DNA from: an uncultured Cytophagales bacterium
GTDB lineage: Bacteria; Bacteroidota; Bacteroidia; Cytophagales; Thermonemataceae
Assembly (NCBI GenBank): GCA_938002655.1
Contig: CALLAC010000032.1
Location: forward strand, 1 to 56,316
Length of the DNA stretch: 56,316 nucleotides
Direction: 5' to 3'
A program made the translations under genes and the position numbers. The notes under the pieces were generated by a model, which was not told the DNA's origin, made no database searches, and worked only from the letters and a program-made list of their open reading frames with translations. Below are positions 41,659-50,522 of this stretch, in pieces. How positions within the stretch are numbered: the stretch's first letter is position 1; each line of letters opens with the position of its first letter.

Positions 41659-42897
41659 TTATAGCAAATTGCTGATATATTCTTGCAAAGGCTCAAAAGG
41701 AGTTTTTTCTATTACTTCTTGGGCAAAGGCTTTTAGCAATAAATTGCGAGCAATAGTTTCGCTAATCCCTCTGGAACGCAAATAAAATAGTGCCGCTTCG
41801 TCTAATTTGCCCGTAGTAGCTCCGTGCGAGCATTTCACATCATCAGCCCAGATTTCTAATTGTGGCTTGGTATAGATACTTGCTTGTTCGCTTAAAAGCA
41901 CATTTCTGTTTTGTTGATAGGCATTGGTTTTTTGAGCTTCGGGACGAACATAAATTTTCCCATTAAAAACGCCCGTAGAACTTTCGGCAAATATTCCTTT
42001 GTAGAGTTCATTGCTGTAAGAATTGGGCTTGCGATGGTCAACAAGCGTATGATGATCTATATGCGATTTTCCTTTTAGAAAAGAAAGTCCATACATCAAA
42101 GTTTCACAATACTCGCCTTCAATGAGAACATTCAAATTGTTTCTTACGATGTGTCCTGCTAATGAAAAAGTGTAGCTTCCAAAATAACTGTTAGCCAGTT
42201 GCTCTACTTGCGTAGTATCCACTCTGTAAATTTTATTTTTTTCGTTTTGTACCTTGCAATAGCTCAAACGGGCATTTTCGGCAACGAAAATCTCTGTAAC
42301 TTCGTTTGCAAAAACCGTATTTTCTGCTTCTGATAAATACAAATTGATAATTGTAGACTCGCTATGGCTTTCAGCTATGATGAAATTTCTTTGTAAATAG
42401 CTTACTTTATCACCACTGCTCAAATGATATATTAGTAAAGGTTTATCCAGAACTACTTTTGCAGGAATACGTAAAAAATAGCCATTTTTCGCAAAAGCTG
42501 TATTCAAAGCATTGAAGTAGTCTTTGTCAAGATTTAGTTTTTTTGCAAAAAAGTTTTGCAATTTTCCTTCTTTTTCGGCTTCTGAGAGTGAACATAGCTC
42601 GATGTTTGTAGGCAATACAGAATATTTTTCCTGCCAAAAACCATTTACAAATACCATCAGATAGGTATCTGGTAAATCTGCTAGAAAATACTGCTCTGCG
42701 TGAAAATCAGTTGGGTTTTGAGCAAGCACCCATATTTCATTTTGTAAGCCTTTAAGATTGGTATATTTCCACTCTTCGTTTTTGGGAGTAGGAATTTGTA
42801 AATGTTCGAGAAAATGTATAGCCTTCTGACGGATTTCAGACTTTTCACTTTCTGTAGTAAAAAAGGTATCTTGAAACTTTTTTTCAGTTGCAACCAT
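41659..42897 (-). CDS. sufD: Fe-S cluster assembly protein SufD
   Basis: SufD joins SufB and the ATPase SufC to build Fe-S clusters in the cytoplasm. The 412-residue protein has the N-terminal helical part (PTPKNEEWKYTNLKGL) and the long beta-helix core. The core includes FVNGFWQEKYSVLP, HIVRNNLNVLIEGEYCETLM and the hallmark C-terminal stretch SHIDHHTLVDHRKPN, NGKIYVRPEAQKTNAYQQNR and CSHGATTGKLDEAALFYLRS with the conserved Cys-His pair. The ATG at 42897 is used; a TTG 12 bases upstream is less likely. sufC lies 42 bases upstream. Confidence 0.95.
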   Translation of the reverse strand: MVATEKKFQDTFFTTESEKSEIRQKAIHFLEHLQIPTPKNEEWKYTNLKGLQNEIWVLAQNPTDFHAEQYFLADLPDTYLMVFVNGFWQEKYSVLPTNIELCSLSEAEKEGKLQNFFAKKLNLDKDYFNALNTAFAKNGYFLRIPAKVVLDKPLLIYHLSSGDKVSYLQRNFIIAESHSESTIINLYLSEAENTVFANEVTEIFVAENARLSYCKVQNEKNKIYRVDTTQVEQLANSYFGSYTFSLAGHIVRNNLNVLIEGEYCETLMYGLSFLKGKSHIDHHTLVDHRKPNSYSNELYKGIFAESSTGVFNGKIYVRPEAQKTNAYQQNRNVLLSEQASIYTKPQLEIWADDVKCSHGATTGKLDEAALFYLRSRGISETIARNLLLKAFAQEVIEKTPFEPLQEYISNLL

Positions 42898-42939
42898 ATC
42901 GAGATACAAATTTGGAAATTTATTTTTTGAATGCTTATT

Positions 42940-43698
42940 TTACGCACCTGCTACGGCTTCGGCTTTTACCCAATCGTAGCCTTTGGTTTCAAGTTCTTTG
43001 GCTAGTTCTTTGCCTGCCGATTTAATGATTTTGCCTTCATAAAGTACGTGCACAAAATCAGGCTGAATGTATTCAAGAATACGTTGAAAGTGTGTAATTA
43101 TTAGAAAAGCATTCTGAGGATTGCGAAGTTTATTCACGCCTTCAGCTACAATACGTAAGGCATCGATATCTAGCCCCGAATCAGTTTCATCAAGAATAGC
43201 CAAGCGTGGCTCAAGCATTGCCATCTGAAAGATTTCGTTGCGTTTTTTTTCTCCTCCCGAAAAACCCTCATTGAGCGAGCGTTTCATCAGGCTTTCATCA
43301 ATTTGTAAAATTTTTGCTTTTTCTTTGAGCAGTTTTAAGAACTGTATAGCATCGAGGGGTTCTAATCCACGATATTTACGAATTTCGTTGAGAGCAGTTT
43401 TGAGAAAGTTGGTCGTAGTAACGCCTGGAATTTCAATAGGGTGCTGAAAAGCTAAAAAAATCCCCTCGCCTGCACGCTCCTCAGGAGCAAGTTCTAAAAG
43501 ATTTTTACCTAAAAAAGTAATGCTTCCTTCGGTAACTTCGTAAGCCTCTTTACCTGCCAACACAGAGGCCAGCGTACTTTTGCCCGAGCCGTTGGGTCCC
43601 ATTATAGCATGGACCTCTCCTGCTCTGATTTCTAAATTCAGACCTTTGAGAATAGGCTTGTTATCTATTTGGGCATGAAGATTTTCTATTTTAAGCAT
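42940..43698 (-). CDS. sufC: Fe-S cluster assembly ATPase SufC
   Basis: SufC is the ABC-type ATPase of the SufBCD scaffold. The 252-residue protein has Walker A GPNGSGKST (34-42), a Q-loop (FLAFQHPIEIPG), signature motif FSGGEKKRNEI, Walker B LAILDETDSGLDIDAL and the switch His in IITHFQRIL. GEKKRNE and DETDSGLD are diagnostic of SufC versus other ABC ATPases. sufB, usually just upstream, is missing; a tRNA gene occupies that side. A -7 box at 43726-43733 supports independent transcription with sufD. Confidence 0.97.
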   Translation of the reverse strand: MLKIENLHAQIDNKPILKGLNLEIRAGEVHAIMGPNGSGKSTLASVLAGKEAYEVTEGSITFLGKNLLELAPEERAGEGIFLAFQHPIEIPGVTTTNFLKTALNEIRKYRGLEPLDAIQFLKLLKEKAKILQIDESLMKRSLNEGFSGGEKKRNEIFQMAMLEPRLAILDETDSGLDIDALRIVAEGVNKLRNPQNAFLIITHFQRILEYIQPDFVHVLYEGKIIKSAGKELAKELETKGYDWVKAEAVAGA

Positions 43699-43725
43699 AA
43701 GGGAAAAATTTGGTAAAAAATTTTA

Positions 43726-43733
43726 CAAACCTA
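43726..43733 (-). promoter_or_regulatory. -7 box of the sufC-sufD transcript
   Basis: The minus strand reads TAGGTTTG, an exact TAnnTTTG match, 28 bases before the sufC ATG. The -33 box is not clear. Confidence 0.4.
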
Positions 43734-43788
43734 AAACACAAGAATAAGGATTTTTGTTCAAAAATGCAGAAAGGCAATATCAAGCATG

Positions 43789-43860
43789 TACCCGCAGAGA
43801 GAATCGAACTCCCACCTTCAGAACCGGAATCTGACATTCTATCCATTAAACTATGCGGGC
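43789..43860 (-). tRNA. tRNA-Arg (anticodon CCG)
   Basis: On the minus strand the acceptor arm GCCCGCA (43860-43854) pairs with TGCGGGT (43796-43790), with one G-T pair at the end. The D-loop is TTTAATGGATAGAAT, the anticodon stem-loop is CAGA-TTCCGGT-TCTG, which places CCG at positions 34-36, and the T-loop contains GTTCGATTC. The discriminator base is A, and CCA is not encoded. CCG reads the Arg codon CGG. Confidence 0.93.
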
Positions 43861-43919
43861 AAGAAAATTTTATGCAAAATTAAATTTTTTATGTTAATTT
43901 GCCAAAAAACTGTCTGAAA

Positions 43920-44759
43920 ATGCTTTCTGAAAAAGAGATAAAGGCTCTCATTACGCTACTTGATGACGAAGACGGCGAAATTGTAAAATATGTTGAAGCT
44001 CAGATTCTTGCCGCAGGAACAGATATTTTGCCTTTCTTAGAAAATGAATGGCAAAATAGAAGCCTGCAACCCATCTTGCACGAAAGATTAGAGCAGATTA
44101 TCCATTCTTTGCGTTTTCTTTCGCTCAAAAATCGTTTCAAAGAATGGAAAAATAAAGAAACTGAGGATTTGCTCAAAGGAGCATGGCTGATTGCTTCGTA
44201 CCAGTACCCCGAGGTTTCTTACGAAAACCTCAAAGAACAGATTGAGCAAATTTATTATAATGTTTGGGTACACTTTCGCCCAAAACTTCACCCTTATGAA
44301 CAAGTCAGAATTATTAATTATGTACTTTTTGACGAAATGAAGTTCAGTGCCAATACCCAAAGCTTTCACTCCCCTGCCAATAGTATGCTTAATAGAGTAC
44401 TTGAAACTCGCAAGGGCAATCCTATTTCTTTGTGTATTTTGTATATTTTGGTTGCTCAAAAGCTAAATTTACCCATTTATGGCGTAAATATGCCCAATTT
44501 GTTTATCCTGATTTACCAAAATACCGAACGACCTTTTTACATCAATGCTTTCAATCGTGGGCTTATTTTTACCAAGTCAGATATTGATAATTATATTGCT
44601 CAGCTCGGTCTAGCTCCTCACGAAAGTTTTTATTCTCCTACTTCCCATTTAGAAATCATCAAACGGGTCTGTCGCAATCTAATAGTTTCATATGAACAGC
44701 TCGGCGAAACGGAAAAAATGCAAGAAATGCAAGAAATTTTAGATATTCTGTCTGAATAA
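43920..44759 (+). CDS. SirB1-type transglutaminase-like protein
   Basis: A 279-residue protein of the SirB1/Transglut_core2 family. The conserved core is NSMLNRVLETRKGNPISLCI followed by LYILVAQKLNLPIYGVNMPN, where the Cys of SLCI sits where a transglutaminase/protease nucleophile would. An expected catalytic His after PIYGVNMP is not seen (family form is often GVxxPGHF; here NLFILIYQ). A helical N-terminal half (about 1-90) and C-terminal helices (IIKRVCRNLIVSYEQLGETE) complete it. The biochemical role is unknown. The ATG at 43920 is chosen over TTG 43899. The next gene starts on the base after the stop. Confidence 0.8.
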   Translation: MLSEKEIKALITLLDDEDGEIVKYVEAQILAAGTDILPFLENEWQNRSLQPILHERLEQIIHSLRFLSLKNRFKEWKNKETEDLLKGAWLIASYQYPEVSYENLKEQIEQIYYNVWVHFRPKLHPYEQVRIINYVLFDEMKFSANTQSFHSPANSMLNRVLETRKGNPISLCILYILVAQKLNLPIYGVNMPNLFILIYQNTERPFYINAFNRGLIFTKSDIDNYIAQLGLAPHESFYSPTSHLEIIKRVCRNLIVSYEQLGETEKMQEMQEILDILSE

Positions 44760-45356
44760 ATGCTTCGATATTTTATTGCATACAAACCCTACGGCATGCT
44801 AAACCAATTCACAGATAATTTGGGCAGGCCCACTCTTGCCTCCCTGTATCCTTTTCCCAAAGACGTATATGCTGTAGGGCGTCTGGATATTGATAGCGAA
44901 GGACTTTTACTGCTCACCAATGATAAAGCTATTAACCATCGCTTGCTAAACCCTAAATTCAAACATACCAAAACCTATTGGGTACAACTAGAAGGGCAAA
45001 TTAGCAAAGAAGCCATTGAAAAATTAGAAAAAGGGGTAGAACTTCGTATAGATGGCAAAAATTATAAAACTTTACCTGCCAAGGCTTTTATTTTTGAAAA
45101 TGCTCCAAAAGTTCCTCAACGCAACCCGCCGATACGTTTCCGAAAAAACATTCCCACGTCTTGGATAAGCCTAAGCATTGTAGAAGGTAAAAAACATCAG
45201 GTTCGGAAAATGACTGCCGCCGTAGGCTTTCCTACTCTTCGGCTCATTCGCTATCAGATTCAAAATCTTACACTCGAAGATATGCAAGTAGGTGAAGTAC
45301 GAGAACTCCCTCGCAGCGAAGTATACCAAAAACTTTTTGAGACTAAACAATACTAA
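44760..45356 (+). CDS. Pseudouridine synthase (RluE/RsuA family)
   Basis: It isomerises uridine to pseudouridine in rRNA. The 198-residue protein lacks an S4 domain, as in RluE, and has the catalytic motif AVGRLDIDSEGLLLLTND with Asp43. YKPYGMLNQF at the N-terminus, TKTYWVQLEG and IVEGKKHQVRKM complete the fold. RluE modifies U2457 of 23S rRNA in E. coli; the site here is inferred only. It begins immediately after the SirB1-type gene and its stop overlaps the hemA stop by 4 bases. Confidence 0.9.
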   Translation: MLRYFIAYKPYGMLNQFTDNLGRPTLASLYPFPKDVYAVGRLDIDSEGLLLLTNDKAINHRLLNPKFKHTKTYWVQLEGQISKEAIEKLEKGVELRIDGKNYKTLPAKAFIFENAPKVPQRNPPIRFRKNIPTSWISLSIVEGKKHQVRKMTAAVGFPTLRLIRYQIQNLTLEDMQVGEVRELPRSEVYQKLFETKQY

Positions 45357-46609
45357 TGACGTTGTACTTTTTCAAGATCGAAGAGTTCGCTCAAAACGTC
45401 CATTAGCGTTTCGGCTTCGCCACGCTTGCAAGCGGCTTTGAGTTGCAACACAGGAAACTTTAATATTTTTTGCACTAAATTGCCTGTAATCTTATCCAAT
45501 AATTCAGCTTCTTGCTCACTGATTTTTTTACTGTATTTGGAAAGTTCTTCTTTTCGGATTTGTTCCAAAGCATTTTTAATTTTCTGCACTACGGGCGAGA
45601 TTTCCATTTCTTTGCTCCACTCCAAAAATTCGGCGATAGCTTCTTGCATAATAGCATTTACAGCAGAAATTTCTGCTTTTCGGCGATTGAGCGTTTCTTG
45701 CGTTCTTTCGTGCAGGTGGTCAATATCATATACCAAAAAACCTGTAATTTCTTCTACATCTGCGGCTATACTACGAGGTACAGAAAGGTCTATGAAATAT
45801 TTTTGTTTGAGCATTTCTGTGCTCGCAAACTTTTCTTTACTCACAAAGTTAGCTACCGATAGCGACGAAATCACTACGTCAGCCTCTTCTATTTCTTGCC
45901 AAACATTGGCAAAATCTGCTACCGCAAAGCCAGTTTCTTCGGCTAATGCTAAGGCTTTTTGAGCAGTTCGGTTGCAGATACAAACATTTGAAAACTTTCC
46001 TTGTAAGTTTTTGCAAACATCCGTACCAATTTCTCCTATACCCAAAACCAAAATTTTAGGATTTTCCCAAAGCATTTGTATAGACTGCAACAACTCTATT
46101 GCCGCATAAGCCACCGAAGCGGCTCCATCGCGAAAAGAAGTTTCTTGAATAATACGCTTATTGGTAAAGAAAATACTATGAAGCAAGCGATGCAAAAAGG
46201 CTCCTGCCATTTGCAAATCGGCAGAATACTGATAGGCTTTTTTTACTTGATTGATTATCTGAATATCGCCAAGAATTTGCGAATTGAGCCCCAAAGCTAC
46301 CTCAAAAAGGTGTTCAATAGCCTCTCTACCTTGAAAAATTTGAAAGCTCTTACTATGCCGTGCCAGAGAACTATCTCCCTTGAAAGCCACTAATGCCTGC
46401 AAAATTGCTTCGTTGAGCTCTCTTTCAGAATAATAATAAATTTCCGTACGATTGCAAGTAGAAATTACCAATGCTTCACTGAGTTCAAAAATATCTTTCA
46501 GATACAACAGAAAGTCTTGTGTTTCTTTTTCTGACAAAGCAAATTTTTCTCGCACTTCTACCGAAGCGTTGTGATGAGTGAGGCAAATTGCTTTGAATGA
46601 ATCGTACAT
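45353..46609 (-). CDS. hemA: Glutamyl-tRNA reductase
   Basis: HemA reduces Glu-tRNA(Glu) to glutamate-1-semialdehyde, the first committed step of C5-pathway heme synthesis. The 418-residue protein has KAICLTHHNASVEVREKFAL (6-25), the catalytic Cys52 in VISTCNRTEIYYY and LGLNSQILGDIQIINQVKKA. The NADPH-binding domain has ILVLGIGEIGTDVCKNL and the C-terminal dimerisation helix is present. Length is normal. A -7 box lies at 46660-46667. hemL and hemB are not adjacent. Confidence 0.95.
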   Translation of the reverse strand: MYDSFKAICLTHHNASVEVREKFALSEKETQDFLLYLKDIFELSEALVISTCNRTEIYYYSERELNEAILQALVAFKGDSSLARHSKSFQIFQGREAIEHLFEVALGLNSQILGDIQIINQVKKAYQYSADLQMAGAFLHRLLHSIFFTNKRIIQETSFRDGAASVAYAAIELLQSIQMLWENPKILVLGIGEIGTDVCKNLQGKFSNVCICNRTAQKALALAEETGFAVADFANVWQEIEEADVVISSLSVANFVSKEKFASTEMLKQKYFIDLSVPRSIAADVEEITGFLVYDIDHLHERTQETLNRRKAEISAVNAIMQEAIAEFLEWSKEMEISPVVQKIKNALEQIRKEELSKYSKKISEQEAELLDKITGNLVQKILKFPVLQLKAACKRGEAETLMDVLSELFDLEKVQRH

Positions 46610-46659
46610 AGGCTCAACTATTTTTCTGACAAACCGATTGTAAAAATCGAATGTTTGTA

Positions 46660-46667
46660 CAAAAATA
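46660..46667 (-). promoter_or_regulatory. -7 box of hemA
   Basis: The minus strand reads TATTTTTG, an exact TAnnTTTG match, 51 bases before the hemA start codon. The -33 box is not clear. Confidence 0.4.
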
Positions 46668-46721
46668 GTAGGTGGCTACGAGAAAAATAAATGATTTTTG
46701 TCAGAAGAAAGTAATTTAGAA

Positions 46722-48158
46722 TTATTCTAAATATCTTAATTGCAAGTTTTTAGCTATTTCTTGAATAAGTTCCCAAGCTCTCCATACATGTTTTTGTAAA
46801 ACATACGTTTGAGCTACTACCATTCGTAAGGTATACTCTTCGTTTAGTTTGGTTTGGCTCAAATACACTTTTCCTGTATTGTTGAGCGTATGCAAGAGTT
46901 GTTCATTCAAAGTATTGAGCAAGGTTTTGTCTGTTATCGAGGCAGGTTTATAACGAAAGCAAATCAGGTTCAGGTTGGTTGGAGCCATGATTTCAAAATC
47001 GGGGTGGGCAGAAATTTTACGAGCCAGCTCTTGGGCAAGCTGAATATGCTCACGCAAACGTTTTTGCAGGCCTCGTAAGCCCCAGCTTCGCATCACGAAC
47101 CACAGCTTTAAAGCCCTAAAACGCCTGCCTAATGGTACGCCCCAATCGCGATAGTTATTGACAAGGCTATCATTGGCTGTTTTGAGATATTCGGGCGAAA
47201 TTTCAAAAGTACGGATAAGCCACTGTTTTTCTTTTACAAAATACGCTGAACAATCAAAATTGACAAACATCCACTTGTGCGGATTGAAAACATAACTATC
47301 CGCTTTTTCAATGCCTTTGAGGTAATGCCTATATTCGGGCAAAAGAAAGGCTGTTCCTGCATAAGCGGCATCTACGTGGAGCCAAACGCCGTACTTTTCG
47401 GCAATTTGAGCAAGTTTTTCCAAGTCATCAAAAGCAGTTGAGCTTGTTGTACCGAGTGTAGCTACAATACAAAGCGGTTTTTTGCCCTCCTGCAAATCGG
47501 CTTCAATGAACTTTTCAAGCAAATCGGTGCGAATAGTAAACTCTTCATCACAAGGCACTTGCACTAAATTTTCTTTACCTATGCCTGCAATCTTAACATC
47601 CTTTTCAATGGAAGAGTGAGTTTGTATAGAAGCGTACACTCTCAAATTAGTAAAACCTTCAAAACCTTTTTCATTGATTTGAAAATGAGAAAGTTTTTCT
47701 CTTGCCGAAAGTAAAGCACAAAGCGTAGCCGAAGAGGCTGTGTCTTGAATAACTCCGCTCCACGTTTCGGGCAAGCCACAGGCTTTTTTAAGCCAATTCA
47801 TCATTTTCTCCTCCAATTCGGCGGCGGCAGGGCTGGTTTCCCAAATCATACATTGGACCCCAAGAGCCGCTGTAAGCATTTCTGCCAAAACAGATTCGTA
47901 GCTAGAATTGGCAGGAAAGTAGGCAAAAAAATTCGGACTTTGCCAGTGTGTAATACCTGTAAGTATGATTTGATGGAAATCATTCCAAATGTTGGTGAAA
48001 TCTTCCCCATTTGCAGGCATTTCATCAGGCAAAGATTTAAAGATTTCACGAGGCTTGGCAGGCGATTTTACAGGATAATGCTCTACATTTTCCAAATAGT
48101 CGGCTATCCAATCTACTACCCGATGAGCTAACTTTCTAAACTCAGTAGTGTTGAGCAT
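46722..48158 (-). CDS. Pyridoxal-phosphate amino-acid decarboxylase (aromatic L-amino-acid type)
   Basis: A 478-residue group II decarboxylase that removes the carboxyl group from an amino acid using PLP. Lys295 in VFNPHKWMFVNFDCS forms the Schiff base, Asp263 in HVDAAYAGTA binds the pyridine N, and His181 (QTHSSIEKD) stacks on the ring. FFAYFPANSSYESVLAEML and TLGTTSSTAFDDL are typical of DOPA/tryptophan decarboxylases. The mobile-loop region is ELIRTFEISPEYLK-like, with Tyr in NYRDWGVPLGRRFRALKLWF. Substrate preference (Trp, Tyr, DOPA, Phe) cannot be set from sequence alone. It lies 25 bases after the DUF72 gene. Confidence 0.88.
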   Translation of the reverse strand: MLNTTEFRKLAHRVVDWIADYLENVEHYPVKSPAKPREIFKSLPDEMPANGEDFTNIWNDFHQIILTGITHWQSPNFFAYFPANSSYESVLAEMLTAALGVQCMIWETSPAAAELEEKMMNWLKKACGLPETWSGVIQDTASSATLCALLSAREKLSHFQINEKGFEGFTNLRVYASIQTHSSIEKDVKIAGIGKENLVQVPCDEEFTIRTDLLEKFIEADLQEGKKPLCIVATLGTTSSTAFDDLEKLAQIAEKYGVWLHVDAAYAGTAFLLPEYRHYLKGIEKADSYVFNPHKWMFVNFDCSAYFVKEKQWLIRTFEISPEYLKTANDSLVNNYRDWGVPLGRRFRALKLWFVMRSWGLRGLQKRLREHIQLAQELARKISAHPDFEIMAPTNLNLICFRYKPASITDKTLLNTLNEQLLHTLNNTGKVYLSQTKLNEEYTLRMVVAQTYVLQKHVWRAWELIQEIAKNLQLRYLE

Positions 48159-48183
48159 AGTTCAATTTTTTGCTGTTTAAATA

Positions 48184-49086
48184 TTAAAAAAGTTTTATTT
48201 GAATATTCTTACCAAAAAATTTAGGTAAAGGCAAGGTAGTCTTGCAGGCTGAATTCAACTTTTCTATAAAATAAAGTGCAATTTCAGGGGCTACAATATT
48301 ATCAGGTTCATGTAGAAAGAAAAATAAGCGTTGCAAGCCTTGTTTTTGCCACTCGCTGATCTGCCCAACCCACTCATCAAGGCGGATATAATCGGTAGGA
48401 TGCAAGCCATTGCCCACAAATCGTATCATAAGGGCAGAGTTCGTAATGCGTTGGTGCAAAACATCTCTTCTACCTGCTACGTCGGTAATCACAGTACTTT
48501 TGTTATATTTTTCAAGAACTTCAGCGGCCTTTTCAAAATTCTCTCCCTTGAACCACGAAGCGTGCCGAAACTCCACAGCAAGTGGGATATTTTCAGGAAA
48601 TTCGGATAAAAATTTTTCTAAAATCGGTAGATGTTTGAGCTCGAAGTAGGGCGGCAATTGTAGAAAAGAAAGTCCCAGATTTTCTCCAAAACCACTGATA
48701 GCTTTGCAAAACGCTGCTACTAAATCTTGACAATTTTGGAGCATCTTTTCGTGAGAAATAGGCTGCGGAAATTTGGGCGAAAAACGAAAATTTTTGCTTA
48801 CTTGGCTTTTCCATTGTTCAATGGTAGTCTTATCGGGAATACGATAATGAGTGGTGTTCAGTTCGATGCTATTGAATTGCTGGGCATAGTATTTCAAAAA
48901 ATCTTTGCTTTGAGCTTTGGGCGGGTAGATTTTTCCTATCCATGCCTTCTGCGACCATATAGGAAGACCTACCCACACCTGCAGAGCATTGGGAGTGTAA
49001 CGAGCGAGTAGTTGTTTGTTTATTTTACTACTGGCAGGTAATCGAAAATTTACTCTACTTATATCGTTGAGTTTACCAAAATCCAT
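48184..49086 (-). CDS. DUF72 domain protein (TIM-barrel, YecE-like)
   Basis: A 300-residue protein of the widespread YecE/DUF72 family, with a TIM-barrel fold of unknown activity. Landmarks are VWVGLPIWSQKAWIGKIYPP, YYAQQFNSIELNTTHYRIPD, FRFSPKFPQPISHEK, LSFLQLPPYF, LAVEFRHASWF and FFFLHEPDNIVAP. An N-terminal extension of about 35 residues precedes the usual family start. The ATG at 49086 follows a TTG two codons upstream. It is the first gene of a likely two-gene operon with the amino-acid decarboxylase. Confidence 0.9.
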   Translation of the reverse strand: MDFGKLNDISRVNFRLPASSKINKQLLARYTPNALQVWVGLPIWSQKAWIGKIYPPKAQSKDFLKYYAQQFNSIELNTTHYRIPDKTTIEQWKSQVSKNFRFSPKFPQPISHEKMLQNCQDLVAAFCKAISGFGENLGLSFLQLPPYFELKHLPILEKFLSEFPENIPLAVEFRHASWFKGENFEKAAEVLEKYNKSTVITDVAGRRDVLHQRITNSALMIRFVGNGLHPTDYIRLDEWVGQISEWQKQGLQRLFFFLHEPDNIVAPEIALYFIEKLNSACKTTLPLPKFFGKNIQIKLF

Positions 49087-49321
49087 AGCCAAAAGTAAGA
49101 AAATTTTAAAAATTTACGCAAATTTTTCTTTACCTTTTCTGATAACTTATCAAAATTTACTTTACATCTCATATTTTGCAATATTTCGATGGAAAATTAT
49201 TTATTTTCAATATGCAAAACAAGCCATTTTCTTGCTTTCAAAATTTTGCATTAAAAAACCTCATGGGTTTTTAATACACAAAAAAAACTTTTAGTTTTTT
49301 TTTAATTGTAATTTTTTTTAC

Positions 49322-49329
49322 TATTTTTG
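49322..49329 (+). promoter_or_regulatory. -7 box upstream of the repeat-rich T9SS cargo gene
   Basis: TATTTTTG is an exact TAnnTTTG match located 12 bases before ATG 49342 and 18 before ATG 49348. The upstream 100 bases are T-rich and contain an AT-rich hairpin (49250-49275). Confidence 0.45.
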
Positions 49330-49341
49330 CAAAAAAATTGC

Positions 49342-50352
49342 ATGCTTATGGTGAAAAGCTTATTTCTTTGGGGATTTTTGTTGTTAGGGCTATCAAAAAG
49401 TTTTGCACAACCCCCTAATGATAATTGTGCAAACGCTATACCCCTCACTATCAATGCAATATGCACCAATGGACAAACCAATACCGCTACCAACGAACCA
49501 TTAGATGCGGGAGGTTGTACCAGTGCAAACACTCGCACGGTTTGGTATAGCTTTACAGCTACCCAAACCACACACTACATTTATGTAGATGTAATTTCTG
49601 CAGGTTTAGATGCAGTTTTTGCCGTATATAGCGGAACTTGCGGCTCGCTTACAAAGCTTTTTTGTGTAAATGCTACTGGTACTGGTGCTGATGAACAAAC
49701 CACTCATAACAGTTTTGTAGTGGGGCAAACCTATTTGTTACGAGTAAGTGCTTACGGTACTACAAATGGAGCTTTTTGTGTATCTGTGAGGGGAGCCCCC
49801 AGCAACGACCTTTGTAGTAATGCTATTTCCCTTACTCCTAATGGAAATGCAATAGAAGGTACAAATATTTTAGCTACTAACGACGGTACCACCACTTGCT
49901 TAAATACAGCTAAAAGTGTTTGGTATCAATTCACAGCTACGCATACCACTCATCGTATAGAATTAGATATTCTAACAACAACAGCTAATCTTGGTTTTCG
50001 TCTTTTTCAAGGAACTTGCGGTAGCTTAACTGCTGTGTTGAGTACTTGTGCAGAAGAAGCAAATGGTGCAGGTATAGACGAAGCCTATACATATACAGGG
50101 CTAACCATCGGACAAACCTACCGAATTATGGTTTCCAGTGCTCCTTCAACTACGCACGAAGGATGGTTCTATATTAAAGTAATTGCTCCACCTGCCAACG
50201 ATACTTATAGCAATGCCACTACACTTACAATTAACACCGATTGCACACCTGGCAACAATCATTTGGCTACTGCCGATGGTACAAGTACTTGTTTAAATAA
50301 TGCAAAAAGTGTATGGTATAAGTTTACTGCACCCATACCAACCACTACATAG
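49342..50352 (+). CDS. N-terminal piece of the broken surface protein
   Basis: This piece encodes 336 residues. A signal peptide (about 1-23, WGFLLLGLSKSFAQ) is followed by two complete repeats and part of a third, each of about 125-130 residues. Each starts with P-x-NDxC (PPNDNCANAIPLT, APSNDLCSNAISLT, PPANDTYSNATTLT) and carries VWYxFTAT, YSGTCGSLT or FQGTCGSLT, and GLTIGQTYRI. The repeats look like pre-peptidase C-terminal (PPC)-type beta-sandwiches. The third repeat has Tyr instead of Cys in its first motif. A start at ATG 49348 is equally possible. Without the downstream part it would lack the sorting tail and could not be anchored. Confidence 0.75.
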   Translation: MLMVKSLFLWGFLLLGLSKSFAQPPNDNCANAIPLTINAICTNGQTNTATNEPLDAGGCTSANTRTVWYSFTATQTTHYIYVDVISAGLDAVFAVYSGTCGSLTKLFCVNATGTGADEQTTHNSFVVGQTYLLRVSAYGTTNGAFCVSVRGAPSNDLCSNAISLTPNGNAIEGTNILATNDGTTTCLNTAKSVWYQFTATHTTHRIELDILTTTANLGFRLFQGTCGSLTAVLSTCAEEANGAGIDEAYTYTGLTIGQTYRIMVSSAPSTTHEGWFYIKVIAPPANDTYSNATTLTINTDCTPGNNHLATADGTSTCLNNAKSVWYKFTAPIPTTT

Positions 50353-50522
50353 AGCTTATACCTGCAGGACATTCTATCGATTACCTTGGAAACTTAGGTT
50401 TTACCGTCTACAATAGTGCTTTAACTCAAATTAGTTGTATAAATAATTTTGCAAGCGGCTCGGCTACTGAAAGTGCTTGGATAACTGGACTTACCATAGG
50501 AAATACCTACTATATTGCTGTA

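Noticed and set aside
49090-49097. TACTTTTG minus-strand -7 box next to the DUF72 gene start
   Set aside because: It is only 4 bases from the ATG, which would place the transcript start inside the start codon; kept out of the feature list.
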